64,000 nucleotides of DNA from Colletes latitarsis (Eukaryota > Arthropoda > Insecta > Hymenoptera > Colletidae): contig NC_135137.1 in the NCBI RefSeq assembly GCF_051014445.1, positions 13,827,501-13,891,500 of the forward strand, read 5' to 3'. A program made the position numbers and the translations under genes. Within the stretch, counting starts at the first letter, position 1, and every line of letters begins with the position of its first letter. The notes under the pieces were generated by a model. It searched no databases and had not been told where the DNA came from. It worked only from the letters and a program-made list of their open reading frames with translations. Positions 13,501 to 26,270 of the stretch are shown here, one piece after another.

Positions 13501-13770
13501 TGGAAAACGACGGTTATGTCTGGGTTAGTTCTGGTATTTGCAATCATCTGGCTAATGTTTTCGCATTTCTCGCTTACTTGTTGGCCAGATCCTGGCCTTT
13601 TTCTGGTTTGGATCACGTACTAATGTGATACCACCCTGAAAAAGTCACTTAAACCTGGTTGCGATTAATATTTTAGAGGATAACGCCGGTTTTGTCTGGG
13701 TTTGTTCTGGTATTTGTGATCATCTGGCTCATACTTTCGCAATTTCCGCTTACTTGTTGGCCAGATCCTG
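10587..13770 (+). repeat. 19-monomer tandem duplication, copy 2 (18 monomers)
   Basis: It starts where copy 1 ends. The offset to copy 1 is 3347 bp up to about 12442 and 3170 bp after it, so exactly one monomer (177 bp) was lost inside this copy, between the variants TTTTATTGG and TTTTAGAGG. The match ends near 13770, where GCCTTTTTCTGGTGTGG replaces copy 1's continuation. Confidence 0.85.
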
Positions 13771-13929
13771 GCCTTTTTCTGGTGTGGATCACGTAGTAAT
13801 GTGGTACCACACTGAAACAGTCAATTAAACCTGGTTGCGATTAATATTTTAGAGGATAACGACTGTTATGTCTGGGTTAGTTCTGGTAATTGCAATCATC
13901 TGGCTCATACTTTCGCATTTTTCGCATAC

Positions 13930-14979
13930 TTGTTGGCCAGATCCTTGGTTTTTTCTGGTTTGGATCAGGTAGTAATGTGGTACCACAACGAAACAGTCCA
14001 TTAAATCTAGTTGCGGTTAATATTTCTGAGGATAATGCCGGTTATGTCGGGGTTAGGTCTGGTATTTGCCTTCATCTAGCACATACTTTCGCATTTTTCG
14101 CATACTTGTTGGCCATATCCTGGCCTCATTCTGGTTTGGATCACGTAGTAATTTGGTACCACACTCAAACAGTCAATTAAACCTGGTTCGGATTAATATT
14201 TTAGAGGATAACGCCGGTTATGTCTGGGTTAGGTCTGGTATTTGCAATCATCTGGCGCATACTTTCGCATTTTTCGCACAGTTGTTGGCCAGATCCTGGC
14301 CTTTTTCCGGTTTGGTTCACGTAGTATTGTGGTACCACACCGAAACAGTCAATTAAACCTGGTAGAGATTAATTTTTTAAAGGATAACGCTGGTTATGTC
14401 TGGGTTAGGTATGGTATTTGCCTTGATCTAGCTCATACTTTCGTATTTTTCGCATACTTGTTAGACAGATCCTGGCCTTTTTCCGGTTTGGATCATGTAG
14501 TAATGTGGTACCACACCGAAACAGTCAATTAAACCTGGTTCCGATTAATATTTTATTGGAAAATGCCGGTTATGTCTGCGTTAGTTCTGGTATTTGCAAT
14601 CATCTGGCTAATATTCTCGCATTTTTCGCATACTTGTTGGCCCGATCCTGGGTTTTTTCTGGTTTGGATCAGGTAGTAATGTGGTACCACAACGAAACAG
14701 TCCATTAAACCTAGTTGCGGTTAATATGTTGGAGGATAATGCCGGTTATGTCGGGGTTAGGTTTGGTATTTGCCTTCATCTAGCACATACTTTCGCATTT
14801 TTCGCATACTTGTTGGCCATATCCTGGCCTCTTTCTGGTTTGCATCACGTAGTAATTTGGTACCACACTCAAACAGTCAATTAAACCTGGTTCGGATTAA
14901 TATTTTAGAGGATAACGCCGGTTATGTCTGGGTTAGGTCTGGCATTTGCAATCATCTGGCTCATACTTTCGCATTTTTC
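13930..14979 (+). repeat. 4-monomer (704-bp) offset duplication
   Basis: 13930-14275 and 14634-14979 match at an offset of 704 bp. They share the rare GTCCATTAAA, GATAATGCCGGTTATGTCGG and CATCTAGCACATAC variants. Borders are approximate. Confidence 0.65.
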
Positions 14980-17689
14980 GCATAGTTGTGGGTCAGATAC
15001 TGGCCTTTTTGGTTTGGATCACGTAGTAATGTGGTACCACACCGAAACAGCCAATCAAACCTGGTTGCGATTAATTTTTTAAAGGATAACGCCGGTTATG
15101 TCTGGGTTGGGTATGGTATTTGCCTTCATCTAGCTCATACTTTCGCATTTTTCGCTTACTTGTTGGCCAGATCCTGTCCTTTTTCTGGTTTGGATCACGT
15201 AGTAATGTGGTACCACACCGAAACAGTCAATGAAGCCTGTTATCGTTCAATATTTTAGAGGATAACACCGCTCTGGTCAGGGTTACGTCTGATATTTGCA
15301 ATAATCTGGCCCGAACTTTCGCATTTTTCGCATACTTGTTATCAAGATCCTGGCCTTTTTCTGGTTTGGATCACGTAGTAATGTGATACCACACCGAAAC
15401 AGTCAATTAAACCTGGTTGCGATTAATTTTTTAAAGGATAACGCCGGTTATGTCTGGGTTAGGTCTGGTATTTGCCTTCATCTAGCTCATACTTTCCCAT
15501 TTTTCGCATACTTGTTGGCCAGATCCTGGCCTTTATCTGGTATGGATCACGTAGTAATATGGTACCACACTGAAACAGTCAATTAAACCTGGTTGCGATT
15601 AATTTTTTAAAGTATAACGCCGGTTATGTCTGCGTTGGGTATGGTATTTGCCTTCATCTAGCTCATACTTTCGCATTTTTCGCTTACTTGTTGGCCTGAT
15701 CCTGGACTTTTTCTGGTTTGGATCACGTAGTAATGTGGTACCACACAGAAACAGTCAATGAAGCCTGTTATCGTTCAATATTTTAGAGGATAACACCGCT
15801 TAGGTCTGGGTTACGTCTGATATTTGCAATAATCTGGCCCGATCTTTCGCATTTTTCGCATACTTGTTAGACAGATCCTGGCCTTTTTCTGGTTTGGATC
15901 ACGTAGTAATGTGGTACCACACCGAAACAGTCAATGAAGCCTGTTATCGTTCAATATTTTAGAGGATAACACCGCTTAGGTCTGGGTTACGTCTGATATT
16001 TGCAATAATCTGGCTCGCATATTCGCATTTTTCGCATACTTGTAGGCCATATCCTGGCCTTTATCTGGTTTGGATCACGTAGTAATGTGGTACCACACAG
16101 AAACAGTCAATGAAGCCTGTTATCGTTCAATATTTTAGAGGATAACGCCGGTTATGTCTGGGTTAGGTCTGGCATTTGCAATCATCTGGCTCATACTTTC
16201 GCATTTTTCGCATACTTGTGAGTCAGATACTGGCCTTTTTCCGGTTCGGATCACGTAGTAATGTGGTACCACACCGAAACAGCCAACTAAACCTGGTTGC
16301 GATTAATATTTTGGAGGATAACGCCGGTTATGTCTGGGTTAGGTCTGGTATTTGCCTTCATCTAGCTCATACTTTCGCATTTTTCGCATACTTGTTGGCC
16401 AGATCCTGGCCTTTATCTGGTATGGATCACGTAGTAATATGGTACCACACTGAAACAGTCAATTAAACCTGGTTGCGATTAATTTTTTAAAGTATAACGC
16501 CGGTTATGTCTGGGTTGGGTATGGGATTTGCCTTCATCTAGCTCATACTTTCGCATTTTTCGCTTACTTGTTGGCCAGATCCTGTCCATTTCTGGTTTGG
16601 ATCACGTAGTAATGTGGTACCACACCGAAACAGTCAATGAAGCCTGTTATCGTTCAATATTTGAGAATAACACCGGTTAGGTCTGAGTTACGTCTGATAT
16701 TTGCAATCATCTGGGTCGTACTTTCGCATTTTTCCCATACTTGTTGGCCAGGTCCTGGGTTTCCTCTGGTTTGGATCACGTAGTAATGTGGTACCACAAC
16801 GAAACAGTTAATTAAACCTAGTTGCGGTTAATATTTTGGAGGATAACGCCGGTTATGTCTGGGTTAGGTCTGGTATTTGCGTTCATCTAGCTCATACTTT
16901 CGCATTTTTCTCATACTTGTTGTCCAGATCCCGGGTTTTTCCTGGTTTTGGATCACGTAGTAATATGATACCACACTGAAACAGCCAATTAAACCTGGTT
17001 CCGATTAATATTTTATTGGAAAACGCCGGTTATGTCTGGGCTAGTTCTGGTATTTGCAATCATCTGGCTAATATTTTCGCATTTTTCGCATACTTGTAGG
17101 CCAGATCCTGGCCTTTATCTGGTTTGGATCACGTAGTAATATGGTACCACACTGAAACAGTCAATTAAACCTGGTTCCGATTAATATTTTATTGGAAAAC
17201 GACGGTTATGTCTGGGTTAGTTCTGGTATTTGCCTTCATCTGGCTCATACTTTCGCATTTTTCGCATACTTGTTGGCCATATCCTGGACTTTTTCTGGTT
17301 TGGATCACGTAGTAATGTGGTACCACACCGAAACAGTCAATGAGGCCTGTTATCGTTCAATATTTTCGAGGATAACATCGGTTACGTCTGGGTTACGTCT
17401 GATATTAGCAATCATCTGGCTCGTACTTTCGCATTTTTCGCATACTTGATGGCCAGCACTTGGGTTTCCTCTGGTTTGGATCACGTAGTAATGTGGTACC
17501 GCAACGAAACAGTCAATTAAACCTAGTTGCGGTTAATATTTTAGAGGATAACGCCGGTTATGTCTGGGTTAGGTCTGGCGTTTGCAATCATCTGGCTCAT
17601 ACTTTCGCATTTTTCGCATACTTGTTGGCCAGATCCTGGCCTTTTTCCGGTTTGGATCACGTAGTAATGTGGTACCACACCGAAACAGT

Positions 17690-19210
17690 CAATTAAACAT
17701 GGTAGAGATTAATTTTTTAAAGGATAACGCCGGTTATGTCTGGGTTGGGTATGGTATTTGCCTTCATCTAGCTCATACTTTCGCATTTTTCGCTTACTTG
17801 TTGGCCAGATCCTGGCCTTTTTCTGGTTAGGATCACGTATTAATGTCGTACCACACCGAAACAGTCAATTCAAACTCGTTTCGATCAATCTTTTAGAGGA
17901 TAACGCTGGTTATGTTTGCGTTAGGTCTGGTATTTGCATCCATCAGGCTCATACTTTCGCATATTTCGCATACTTGTAAGCCAGATCCTGGATTTTTTCT
18001 GCTTTGCATCACGTAGTAACGTGATACCACACTGAAACAGTCAATTAAACCTGGTTGCGATTAATATTTCAGAGGATAACGACTGTTATGTCTGGGTAAG
18101 TTCTGGTAAGTGTAATCATCTGTCTCATACTTTCGCATTTTTCGCATACTTGCTGGCCAGATCCTGGGTTTTTTCTGGTTTGGATAACGTAGTAATATGG
18201 TACCACACTGAAACTGTCAATTAAACCTGGTAGAGATTAATTTTTTAAAGGATAACGCCGGTTATGTCTGGGTTAGGAATGGTATTTGCGTTCATCTAGC
18301 TCATACTTTCGCATTTTTCGCATACTTGTTGGCCAGATCCTGGCCTTTTTCCGATTTGGATCACGTAGTAATGTGGTACCACACCGAAACAGTCAATTCA
18401 ACCACGTTTCGATCAATATTTTAGAGGGTAACGCTGGTTATGTTTGCGTTAGGTCTGGTATTTGCAATCATCTGGCTCGCACTTTCGCATTTTTCGCATA
18501 CTTGTTGGTCAGATCCTGGCCTTTATCTGGTTTGGATCACGTAGTAATATGGTACCACACTGAAACAGTCAATTACCACTTGTTGCGGTTAATATTTTGG
18601 AGCATAACGCCGAATATGTCTGGGTTAGGTCTGGTATTTGCCTTCATCTAGCTCATACTTTCGCATTTTTCGCTTACTTGTTGGCCAGATCCTTCTGGTA
18701 TGGATCACGTAGTAATGTGGTACCACTCCGAAACAGTCAACTAAGTCTTGTTGCGATTAATACCTTAGAGCACATCACCGGTTATGTCTGGGTTAGGTAT
18801 GGATTAGGTCTGATATTTGCAATCATCTAGCTCATACTTTCGCATTTTTCTCATACTTGTTGTCCAGATCCCGGGTTTTTCCTGGTTTTGGATGACGTAG
18901 TAATGTGGTACCACACACAAACAGTCAATTAACCCAGGTTGCGATCAATATTTTACAGGATAACACCGGTTAGGTCTGGGTTACGTCTGATATTTGCAAT
19001 CATCTGGCTCGTACTTTCGCATTTTTCGCATACTTGTTGGCCAGATCCTGGCCTTTTTCTGGTTTGGATCACATAGCAATGTGATACCACACTGAAACAG
19101 TCACTAAACTCTGCTTGCGATTAATAATTTAGAGGATAACGCCGGTTATGTCTGGGTTAGTTCTGGTATTTGTGAGCATCTGGCTCATACTTTCGCAATT
19201 TCCGCATACT
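17690..19210 (+). repeat. Variant block present three times, copy 1
   Basis: This 1.5-kb block recurs at about 21930-23450 at an offset of 4237 bp. A shortened version follows at 19210-20040. Diagnostic features are GTATTAATGTCGTACC with TTCAAACTCG, ATCCATCAGG, CTTGTAAGCCAG, the GATCCTTCTGG short monomer and a three-unit form of the 11-bp repeat at 18781-18813. Confidence 0.75.
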
Positions 19211-20040
19211 TGAATTGTCAGATCCTGCGTTTTTTCAGGTTAGGATCACGTATTAATGTCGTACCACACCGAAACAGTCAATTCAAACTCGTTTCGATCA
19301 ATCTTTTAGAGGATAACGCTGGTTATGTTTGCGTTAGGTCTGGTATTTGCATCCATCAGGCTCATACTTTCGCATATTTCCCATACTTGTAAGCCAGATC
19401 CTGGATTTTTTCTGCTTTGCATCACGTAGTAATATGATACCACACTGAAACAGTCAATTAAACCTGGTTGCGATTAATATTTCAGAGGATAACGACTGTT
19501 ATGTCTGGGTTAGTTCTGGTAAGTGTAATCATCTGTCTCATACTTTCGCATTTATCGCATACTTGCTGGCCAGATCCTGGGTTTTTTCTGGTTTGGATAA
19601 CGTAGTAATATGGTACCACACTGAAACTGTCAATTAAACCTGGTAGAGATTAATTTTTTAAAGGATAACGCCGGTTATGTCTGGGTTAGGAATGGTATTT
19701 GCGTTCATCTAGCTCATACTTTCGCATTTTTCGCTAACTTGTTGGCCAGATCCTTCTGGTATGGATCACGTAGTAATGTGGTACCACTCCGAAACAGTCA
19801 ACTAAGTCTTGTTGCGATTAATACCTTAGAGCACATCACCGGTTATGTCTGGGTTAGGTATGGATTAGGTCTGATATTTGCAATCATCTAGCTCATACTT
19901 TCGCATTTTTCTCATACTTGTTGTCCAGATCCCGGGTTTTTCCTGGTTTTGGATGACGTAGTAATGTGGTACCACACACAAACAGTCAATTATACCAGGT
20001 TGCGATCAATATTTTACAGGATAACACCGGTTAGGTCTGG
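19210..20040 (+). repeat. Variant block, copy 2 (shortened by about two monomers)
   Basis: It follows the order of 17830-18960, but after 19716 it jumps from the GTTAGGAATGG monomer straight to the GATCCTTCTGGTATGG monomer. This skips the two monomers found at about 18310-18660 in copy 1. The junction lies within monomer sequence, as expected from unequal exchange. Confidence 0.7.
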
Positions 20041-20090
20041 GTTACGTCTGATATTTGCAATCATCTGGCTCGTACTTTCGCATTTTTCGC

Positions 20091-21171
20091 ATACTTGTTG
20101 GCCAGATCCTGGCCTTTTTTCCGGTTTGGATCACGTAGTAATGTGGTACCACACCGAAACAGTCAATTAAACCTGGTTCCGATTAATATTTTATTGGAAA
20201 ACGCCGGGTATGTCTGTGTTAGTTCTGGTATTTGCAATCATCTGGCTAATATTCTCGCATTTTTCGCAGTACTTGTTGGCCAGGTCCTGGGTTTTGTCTG
20301 GTTTGGATCACGTAGTAATGTAGTACCACACTGAAACTGTCAACTAAACCTGGTTCGGATTAATATTTTAGAGGATAACGCCGGTTATGTCTGGGTTAGG
20401 TCTGGTATTTGCCTTCATCTAGCTCATACTTTCCCATTTTTCGCATACTTGTTGGCCAGATCCTGGCCTTTATCTGGTATGGATCACGTAGTAATATGGT
20501 ACCACACTGAAACAGTCAATTAAACCTGGTTGCGATTAATTTTTTAAAGGATAACGCCGGTTATGTCTGGGTTGGGTATGGTATTTGCCTTCATCTAGCT
20601 CATACTTTCGCATTTTTCGCTTACTTGTTGGCCAGATCCTGGCCTTTTTTCCGGTTTGGATCACGTAGTAATGTGGTACCACACCGAAACAGTCAATTAA
20701 ACCTGGTTCCGATTAATATTTTATTGGAAAACGCCGGGTATGTCTGTGTTAGTTCTGGTATTTGCAATCATCTGGCTAATATTCTCGCATTTTTCGCAGT
20801 ACTTGTTGGCCAGGTCCTGGGTTTTGTCTGGTTTGGATCACGTAGTAATGTAGTACCACACTGAAACTGTCAACTAAACCTGGTTCGGATTAATATTTTA
20901 GAGGATAACGCCGGTTATGTCTGGGTTAGATCTGGTATTTGCCTTCATCTAGCTCATACTTTCCCATTTTTCGCATACTTGTTGGCCAGATCCTGGCCTT
21001 TATCTGGTATGGATCACGTAGTAATATGGTACCACACTGAAACAGTCAATTAAACCTGGTTGCGATTAATTTTTTAAAGTATAACGCCGGTTATGTCTGG
21101 GTTGGGTATGGTATTTGCCTTCATCTAGCTCATACTTTCGCATTTTTCGCTTACTTGTTGGCCAGATCCTG
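20091..21171 (+). repeat. 3-monomer (530-bp) tandem duplication
   Basis: 20091-20620 is repeated at 20621-21171, with the private changes GGCCTTTTTTCCGG, AACGCCGGGTATGTCTGTG and TCGCAGTACTTG in both. The offset of 530 is 3 x 176 plus 2, since these monomers carry single-base insertions. Differences are few, for example AAAGGATAAC against AAAGTATAAC. Confidence 0.8.
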
Positions 21172-21929
21172 TCCTTTTTCTGGTTTGGATCACGTAGTAA
21201 TGTGGTACCACACCGAAACAGTCAATGAAGCCTGTTATCGCTCAATATTTTAGAGGATAACACCGCTTAGGTCTGGGTTACGTCTGATATTTGCAATAAT
21301 CTGGCCCGAACTTTCGCATTTTTCGCATACTTGTTGGCAAGATCCTGGCCTTTTTCTGGTTTTGATCACGTAGTAATGTGGTACCACACCGAAACAGTCA
21401 ATTAAACCTGGTAGAGATTAATTTTTTAAAGGATAACGCAGGTTATGTCTGGGTTAGGTATGGTATTTGCCTTGACCTAGCTCATACTTTCGTATTTTTC
21501 GCATACTTGTTAGACAGATCCTGGCCTTTTTCCGGTTTGGATAACGTAGTAATGTGGTACCACACTCAAAGAGTCATTTGAACCTGGTTCGGATTAATAT
21601 TTTAGAGGATAACACCGGTTAGGTCTGGGTTACGTCTGATATCTGCAATCATCTGCCTCGTAGTTTCGCATTTTTCGCACACATGTTGGCCAGATCCTGG
21701 CCTTTTTCCGGTTTGGATCACGTAGTAATGTGGTACCACACCGAAACAGTCAATTAAACATGGTAGAGATTAATTTTTTAAAGGATAACGCCGGTTATGT
21801 CTGGGTTGGGTCTGGTATTTGCCTTCATCTAGCTCATACTTTCGCATTTTTCGCTTACTTGTTGGCCAGATCCTGGCCTTTTTCTGGTTTGGATCACGTA
21901 GTAATGTGGTACCACATCGAAACAGTCAA

Positions 21930-23450
21930 TTAAACCTGGTAGAGATTAATTTTTTAAAGGATAACGCCGGTTATGTCTGGGTTGGGTATGGTATTTGCCT
22001 TCATCTAGCTCATACTTTCGCATTTTTCGCTTACTTGTTGGCCAGATCCTGGCCTTTTTCTGGTTAGGATCACGTATTAATGTCGTACCACACCGAAACA
22101 GTCAATTCAAACTCGTTTCGATCAATCTTTTAGAGGATAACGCTGGTTATGTTTGCGTTAGGTCTGGTATTTGCATCCATCAGGCTCATACTTTCGCATA
22201 TTTCGCATACTTGTAAGCCAGATCCTGGATTTTTTCTGCTTTGCATCACGTAGTAATGTGATACCACACTGAAACAGTCAATTAAACCTGGTTGCGATTA
22301 ATATTTCAGAGGATAACGACTGTTATGTCTGGGTTAGTTCTGGTAAGTGTAATCATCTGTCTCATACTTTCGCATTTTTCGCATACTTGCTGGCCAGATC
22401 CTGGGTTTTTTCTGGTTTGGATAACGTAGTAATATGGTACCACACTGAAACTGTCAATTAAACCTGGTAGAGATTAATTTTTTAAAGGATAACGCCGGTT
22501 ATGTCTGGGTTAGGAATGGTATTTGCGTTCATCTAGCTCATACTTTCGCATTTTTCGCATACTTGTTGGCCAGATCCTGGCCTTTTTCCGATTTGGATCA
22601 CGTAGTAATGTGGTACCACACCGAAACAGTCAATTCAACCACGTTTCGATCAATATTTTAGAGGGTAACGCTGGTTATGTTTGCGTTAGGTCTGGTATTT
22701 GCAATCATCTGGCTCGCACTTTCGCATTTTTCGCATACTTGTTGGTCAGATCCTGGCCTTTATCTGGTTTGGATCACGTAGTAATATGGTACCACACTGA
22801 AACAGTCAATTACCACTTGTTGCGGTTAATATTTTGGAGGATAACGCCGAATATGTCTGGGTTAGGTCTGGTATTTGCCTTCATCTAGCTCATACTTTCG
22901 CATTTTTCGCTTACTTGTTGGCCAGATCCTTCTGGTATGGATCACGTAGTAATGTGGTACCACTCCGAAACAGTCAACTAAGTCTTGTTGCGATTAATAC
23001 CTTAGAGCACATCACCGGTTATGTCTGGGTTAGGTATGGATTAGGTCTGATATTTGCAATCATCTAGCTCATACTTTCGCATTTTTCTCATACTTGTTGT
23101 CCAGATCCCGGGTTTTTCCTGGTTTTGGATGACGTAGTAATGTGGTACCACACACAAACAGTCAATTAACCCAGGTTGCGATCAATATTTTACAGGATAA
23201 CACCGGTTAGGTCTGGGTTACGTCTGATATTTGCAATCATCTGGCTCGTACTTTCGCATTTTTCGCATACTTGTTGGCCAGATCCTGGCCTTTTTCTGGT
23301 TTGGATCACATAGCAATGTGATACCACACTGAAACAGTCACTAAACCCTGCTTGCGATTAATATTTTAGAGGATAACGCCGGTTATGTCTGGGTTAGTTC
23401 TGGTATTTGTGATCATCTGGCTCATACTTTCGCAATTTCCGCATACTTGA
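21930..23450 (+). repeat. Variant block, copy 3
   Basis: This is a close match to 17690-19210 at an offset of 4237 bp, with a few changes such as TTTTGGAGC against TTTTGGAGG near 18598/22835. The upstream stretch 21670-21760 matches 17610-17700 at an offset one monomer smaller, so one extra monomer was inserted or kept here. Confidence 0.75.
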
Positions 23451-25570
23451 ATTGCCAGATCCTGCGTTTTTTCTGGTTAGGATCACGTATTAATGTCGTA
23501 CCACACCGAAACAGTCAATTCAACCTCGTTTCGATCAATCTTTTAGAGGATAACGCTGGTTATGTTTGCGTTAGGTCTGGTATTTGCATTCATCAGGCTC
23601 ATACTTTCGCATTTTTCGCATACTTGTAAGCCAGATCCTGGGTTTTTCTGCTTTGCATCACGTAGTAATTTGATACCACACTGAAACAGTCAATTATACC
23701 TGGTTGCGATTAATATTTTGGAGGATAACGACTGTTATGTCTGGGTTAGTTCTGGTAATTGTAATCATCTGTCTCATACTTTCGCATTTTTCGCATACTT
23801 GTTGGACAGATACTGGGTTTTTTCTGGTTTCGATCAGGTAGTAATGTGGTACCGCACCGAAACGGTCTATTAATCCCGGTTGCGGTTAATATAATACAGG
23901 ATAACGCCGGTTATGTCTGGGTTAGTTCTGGTATTTGTAATCATCTGGCTCGTACTATCGCATTTCTCTCATACTTGTAGGCCAGATCCTGCCCTTTATC
24001 TGGTTTGGATCACGTAGTAATGTGGTACCACACTGAAACAGTCAATTAAACCTGTTTCCGATTAATACTTTAGAGGATAACGCCGGTTATGTCTGGGTTA
24101 GGTCTGGTATTTGCAATCATCAGGCTCATACTATCGCATTTTTCGCATACCTGTTGGCCAGATCCTGGCCTTTTTCCGGTTTGGATCACGTAGTAATGTG
24201 GTACCACACCGAAACAGTCAATTAAACCTGGTAGAGATTAATTTTTTAAAGGATAACGCCGGTTATGTCTGGGTTAGGTATGGTATTTGCCTTGATCTAG
24301 CTCATACTTTCGCATTTCTCGCTTACTTGTTGGCCAGATCCTGGTCTTTTTCTGGTTTGGATCACGTACTAATGTGATACCACCCTGAAAAAGTCACTTA
24401 AACCTGGTTGCGATTAATATTTTAGAGGATAACGCCGGTTATGTCTGGGTTTGTTCTGGTATTTGTGATCATCTGGCTCATACTTTCGCAATTTCCGCAT
24501 ACTTGAATGGCCAGATCCTGCGTTCTTTCCGGTTAGGATCACGTAGTAATGTGGTACCACACTGAAACAGTCAACTAAACCTGGTTGCGATTAATATTTC
24601 AGAGGATAACGACTGTTATGTCTGGGTTAGTTCTGGTAATTGCAATCATCTGGCTCATACTTTCGCATTTTTCGCAAACTTGTTGGCCAGATCCTGGGTT
24701 TTTTCTGGTTTGGATCAGGTAGTAATGTGGTACCACAACGAAACAGTCCATTAAATCTAGTTGCGGTTAATATTTTGGAGGATAATGCCGGTTATGTCGG
24801 GGTTAGGTCTGGTATTTGCAATCATCTGGCTAATATTCTCGCATTTTTCGCATACTTGTTGGCCAGATCCTGGGTTTTTTCTGGTTTGGATCAGGTAGTA
24901 ATGTGGTACCACACTCAAACAGTCAATTAAACCTGGTTCGGATTAATATTTTAGAGGATAACGCCGGTTATGCCTGGGTTAGGTTTGGCATTTGCAATCA
25001 TCTAGCTCATACTTTCGCATTTTTCGCATACTTGTGGGTCAGATACTGGCCTTTTTCCGGTTTGGATCACGCAGTAATGTGGTACCACACCGAAACAGCC
25101 AATTAAACCTGGTTGCGATTAATTTTTTAAAGGATAACGCCGGTTATGTCTGGGTTGGGTATGGTATTTCCCTTCATCTAGCTCATACTTTCGCATTTTT
25201 CGGTTACTTGTTGGCCAGATCCTGGGCTTTTTCTGGTTTGGATCACGTAGTAATGTGGTACCACACCGAAACAGTCAATTCAACCACGTTTCGATCAATA
25301 TTTTAGAGGGTAACGCTGGTTATGTTTGCGTTAGGTCTGGTATTTGCAATCATCTGGCTCGCACTTTCGCATTTTTCGCATACTTGTTGGCAGATCCTGG
25401 CCTTTATCTGGTTTGGATCACTTAGTAATATGGTACCACACTGAAACAGTCAATTACAACTTGTTGCGGTTAATATTTTGGAGGATAACGCCGAATATGT
25501 CTGGGTTAGGTCTGGTATTTGCCTTCATCTAGCTCATACTTTCGCATTTTTCTCTTACTTGTTGGCCAGA

Positions 25571-26270
25571 TCCTTCTGGTTTGGATCACGTAGTAATATG
25601 GTACCACACTGAAACAGTCAATTAAACCTGGTTCCGATTAATATTTTATTGGAAAACGACGGTTATGTCAGGGTTAGTTCTGGTATTTGCAATCATCTGG
25701 CTCATACTTTCGCATTTTTCGCACACATCTTGGCCAGATCCTGGGTTTTATCTGGTTTGGATCACGTAGTAATGTGGTACCACACCGAAACAGTCAATTA
25801 AACCTGGTTCGGATTAATATTTTAGAGGATAACGCCGGTTATGTCTGGGTCAGGTCTGGTATTTGCAATCATCTGGCTCATACTTTCGCATTTTTCCCAC
25901 ACTTGTTGGCCAGATCCTGGCCTTTTTCTGGTTTGGATCACGTAGTAATGTGGTACCACACCGAAACAGTCAATTACAACTTGTTGCGATTAATATTTTA
26001 CAGGATAACACCGGTTAGGTCTGGGTTACGTCTGATATTTGCAATCATCTGGCTCGTACTTTTGCATTTTTCGCATACTTGTTGGCCAAGTCCTGGATTT
26101 CCTCTGGTTTGGATCACTTAGTAATGTGGTACCACAACGAGACAGTCAATTACAACTTGTTGCGATTAATATTTTACAGGATAACGCCGAATATGTCTGG
26201 GTTAGGTCTGGTATTTGCCTTCATCTAGCTCATACTTTCCCATTATTCGCTTACTTGTTGGCCAGATCCT
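25571..26270 (+). repeat. 4-monomer block, copy 1 of 3
   Basis: This 0.7-kb block is bounded at both ends by the short GATCCTTCTGG monomer. It recurs at 28196-28895 (offset 2625) and 30115-30814 (offset 1919 from the second). Shared rare variants are GACGGTTATGTCAGG, TCGCACACATCTTGG, GGGTCAGGTCTGG, TACTTTTGCAT and CAACGAGACAG. Confidence 0.8.
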
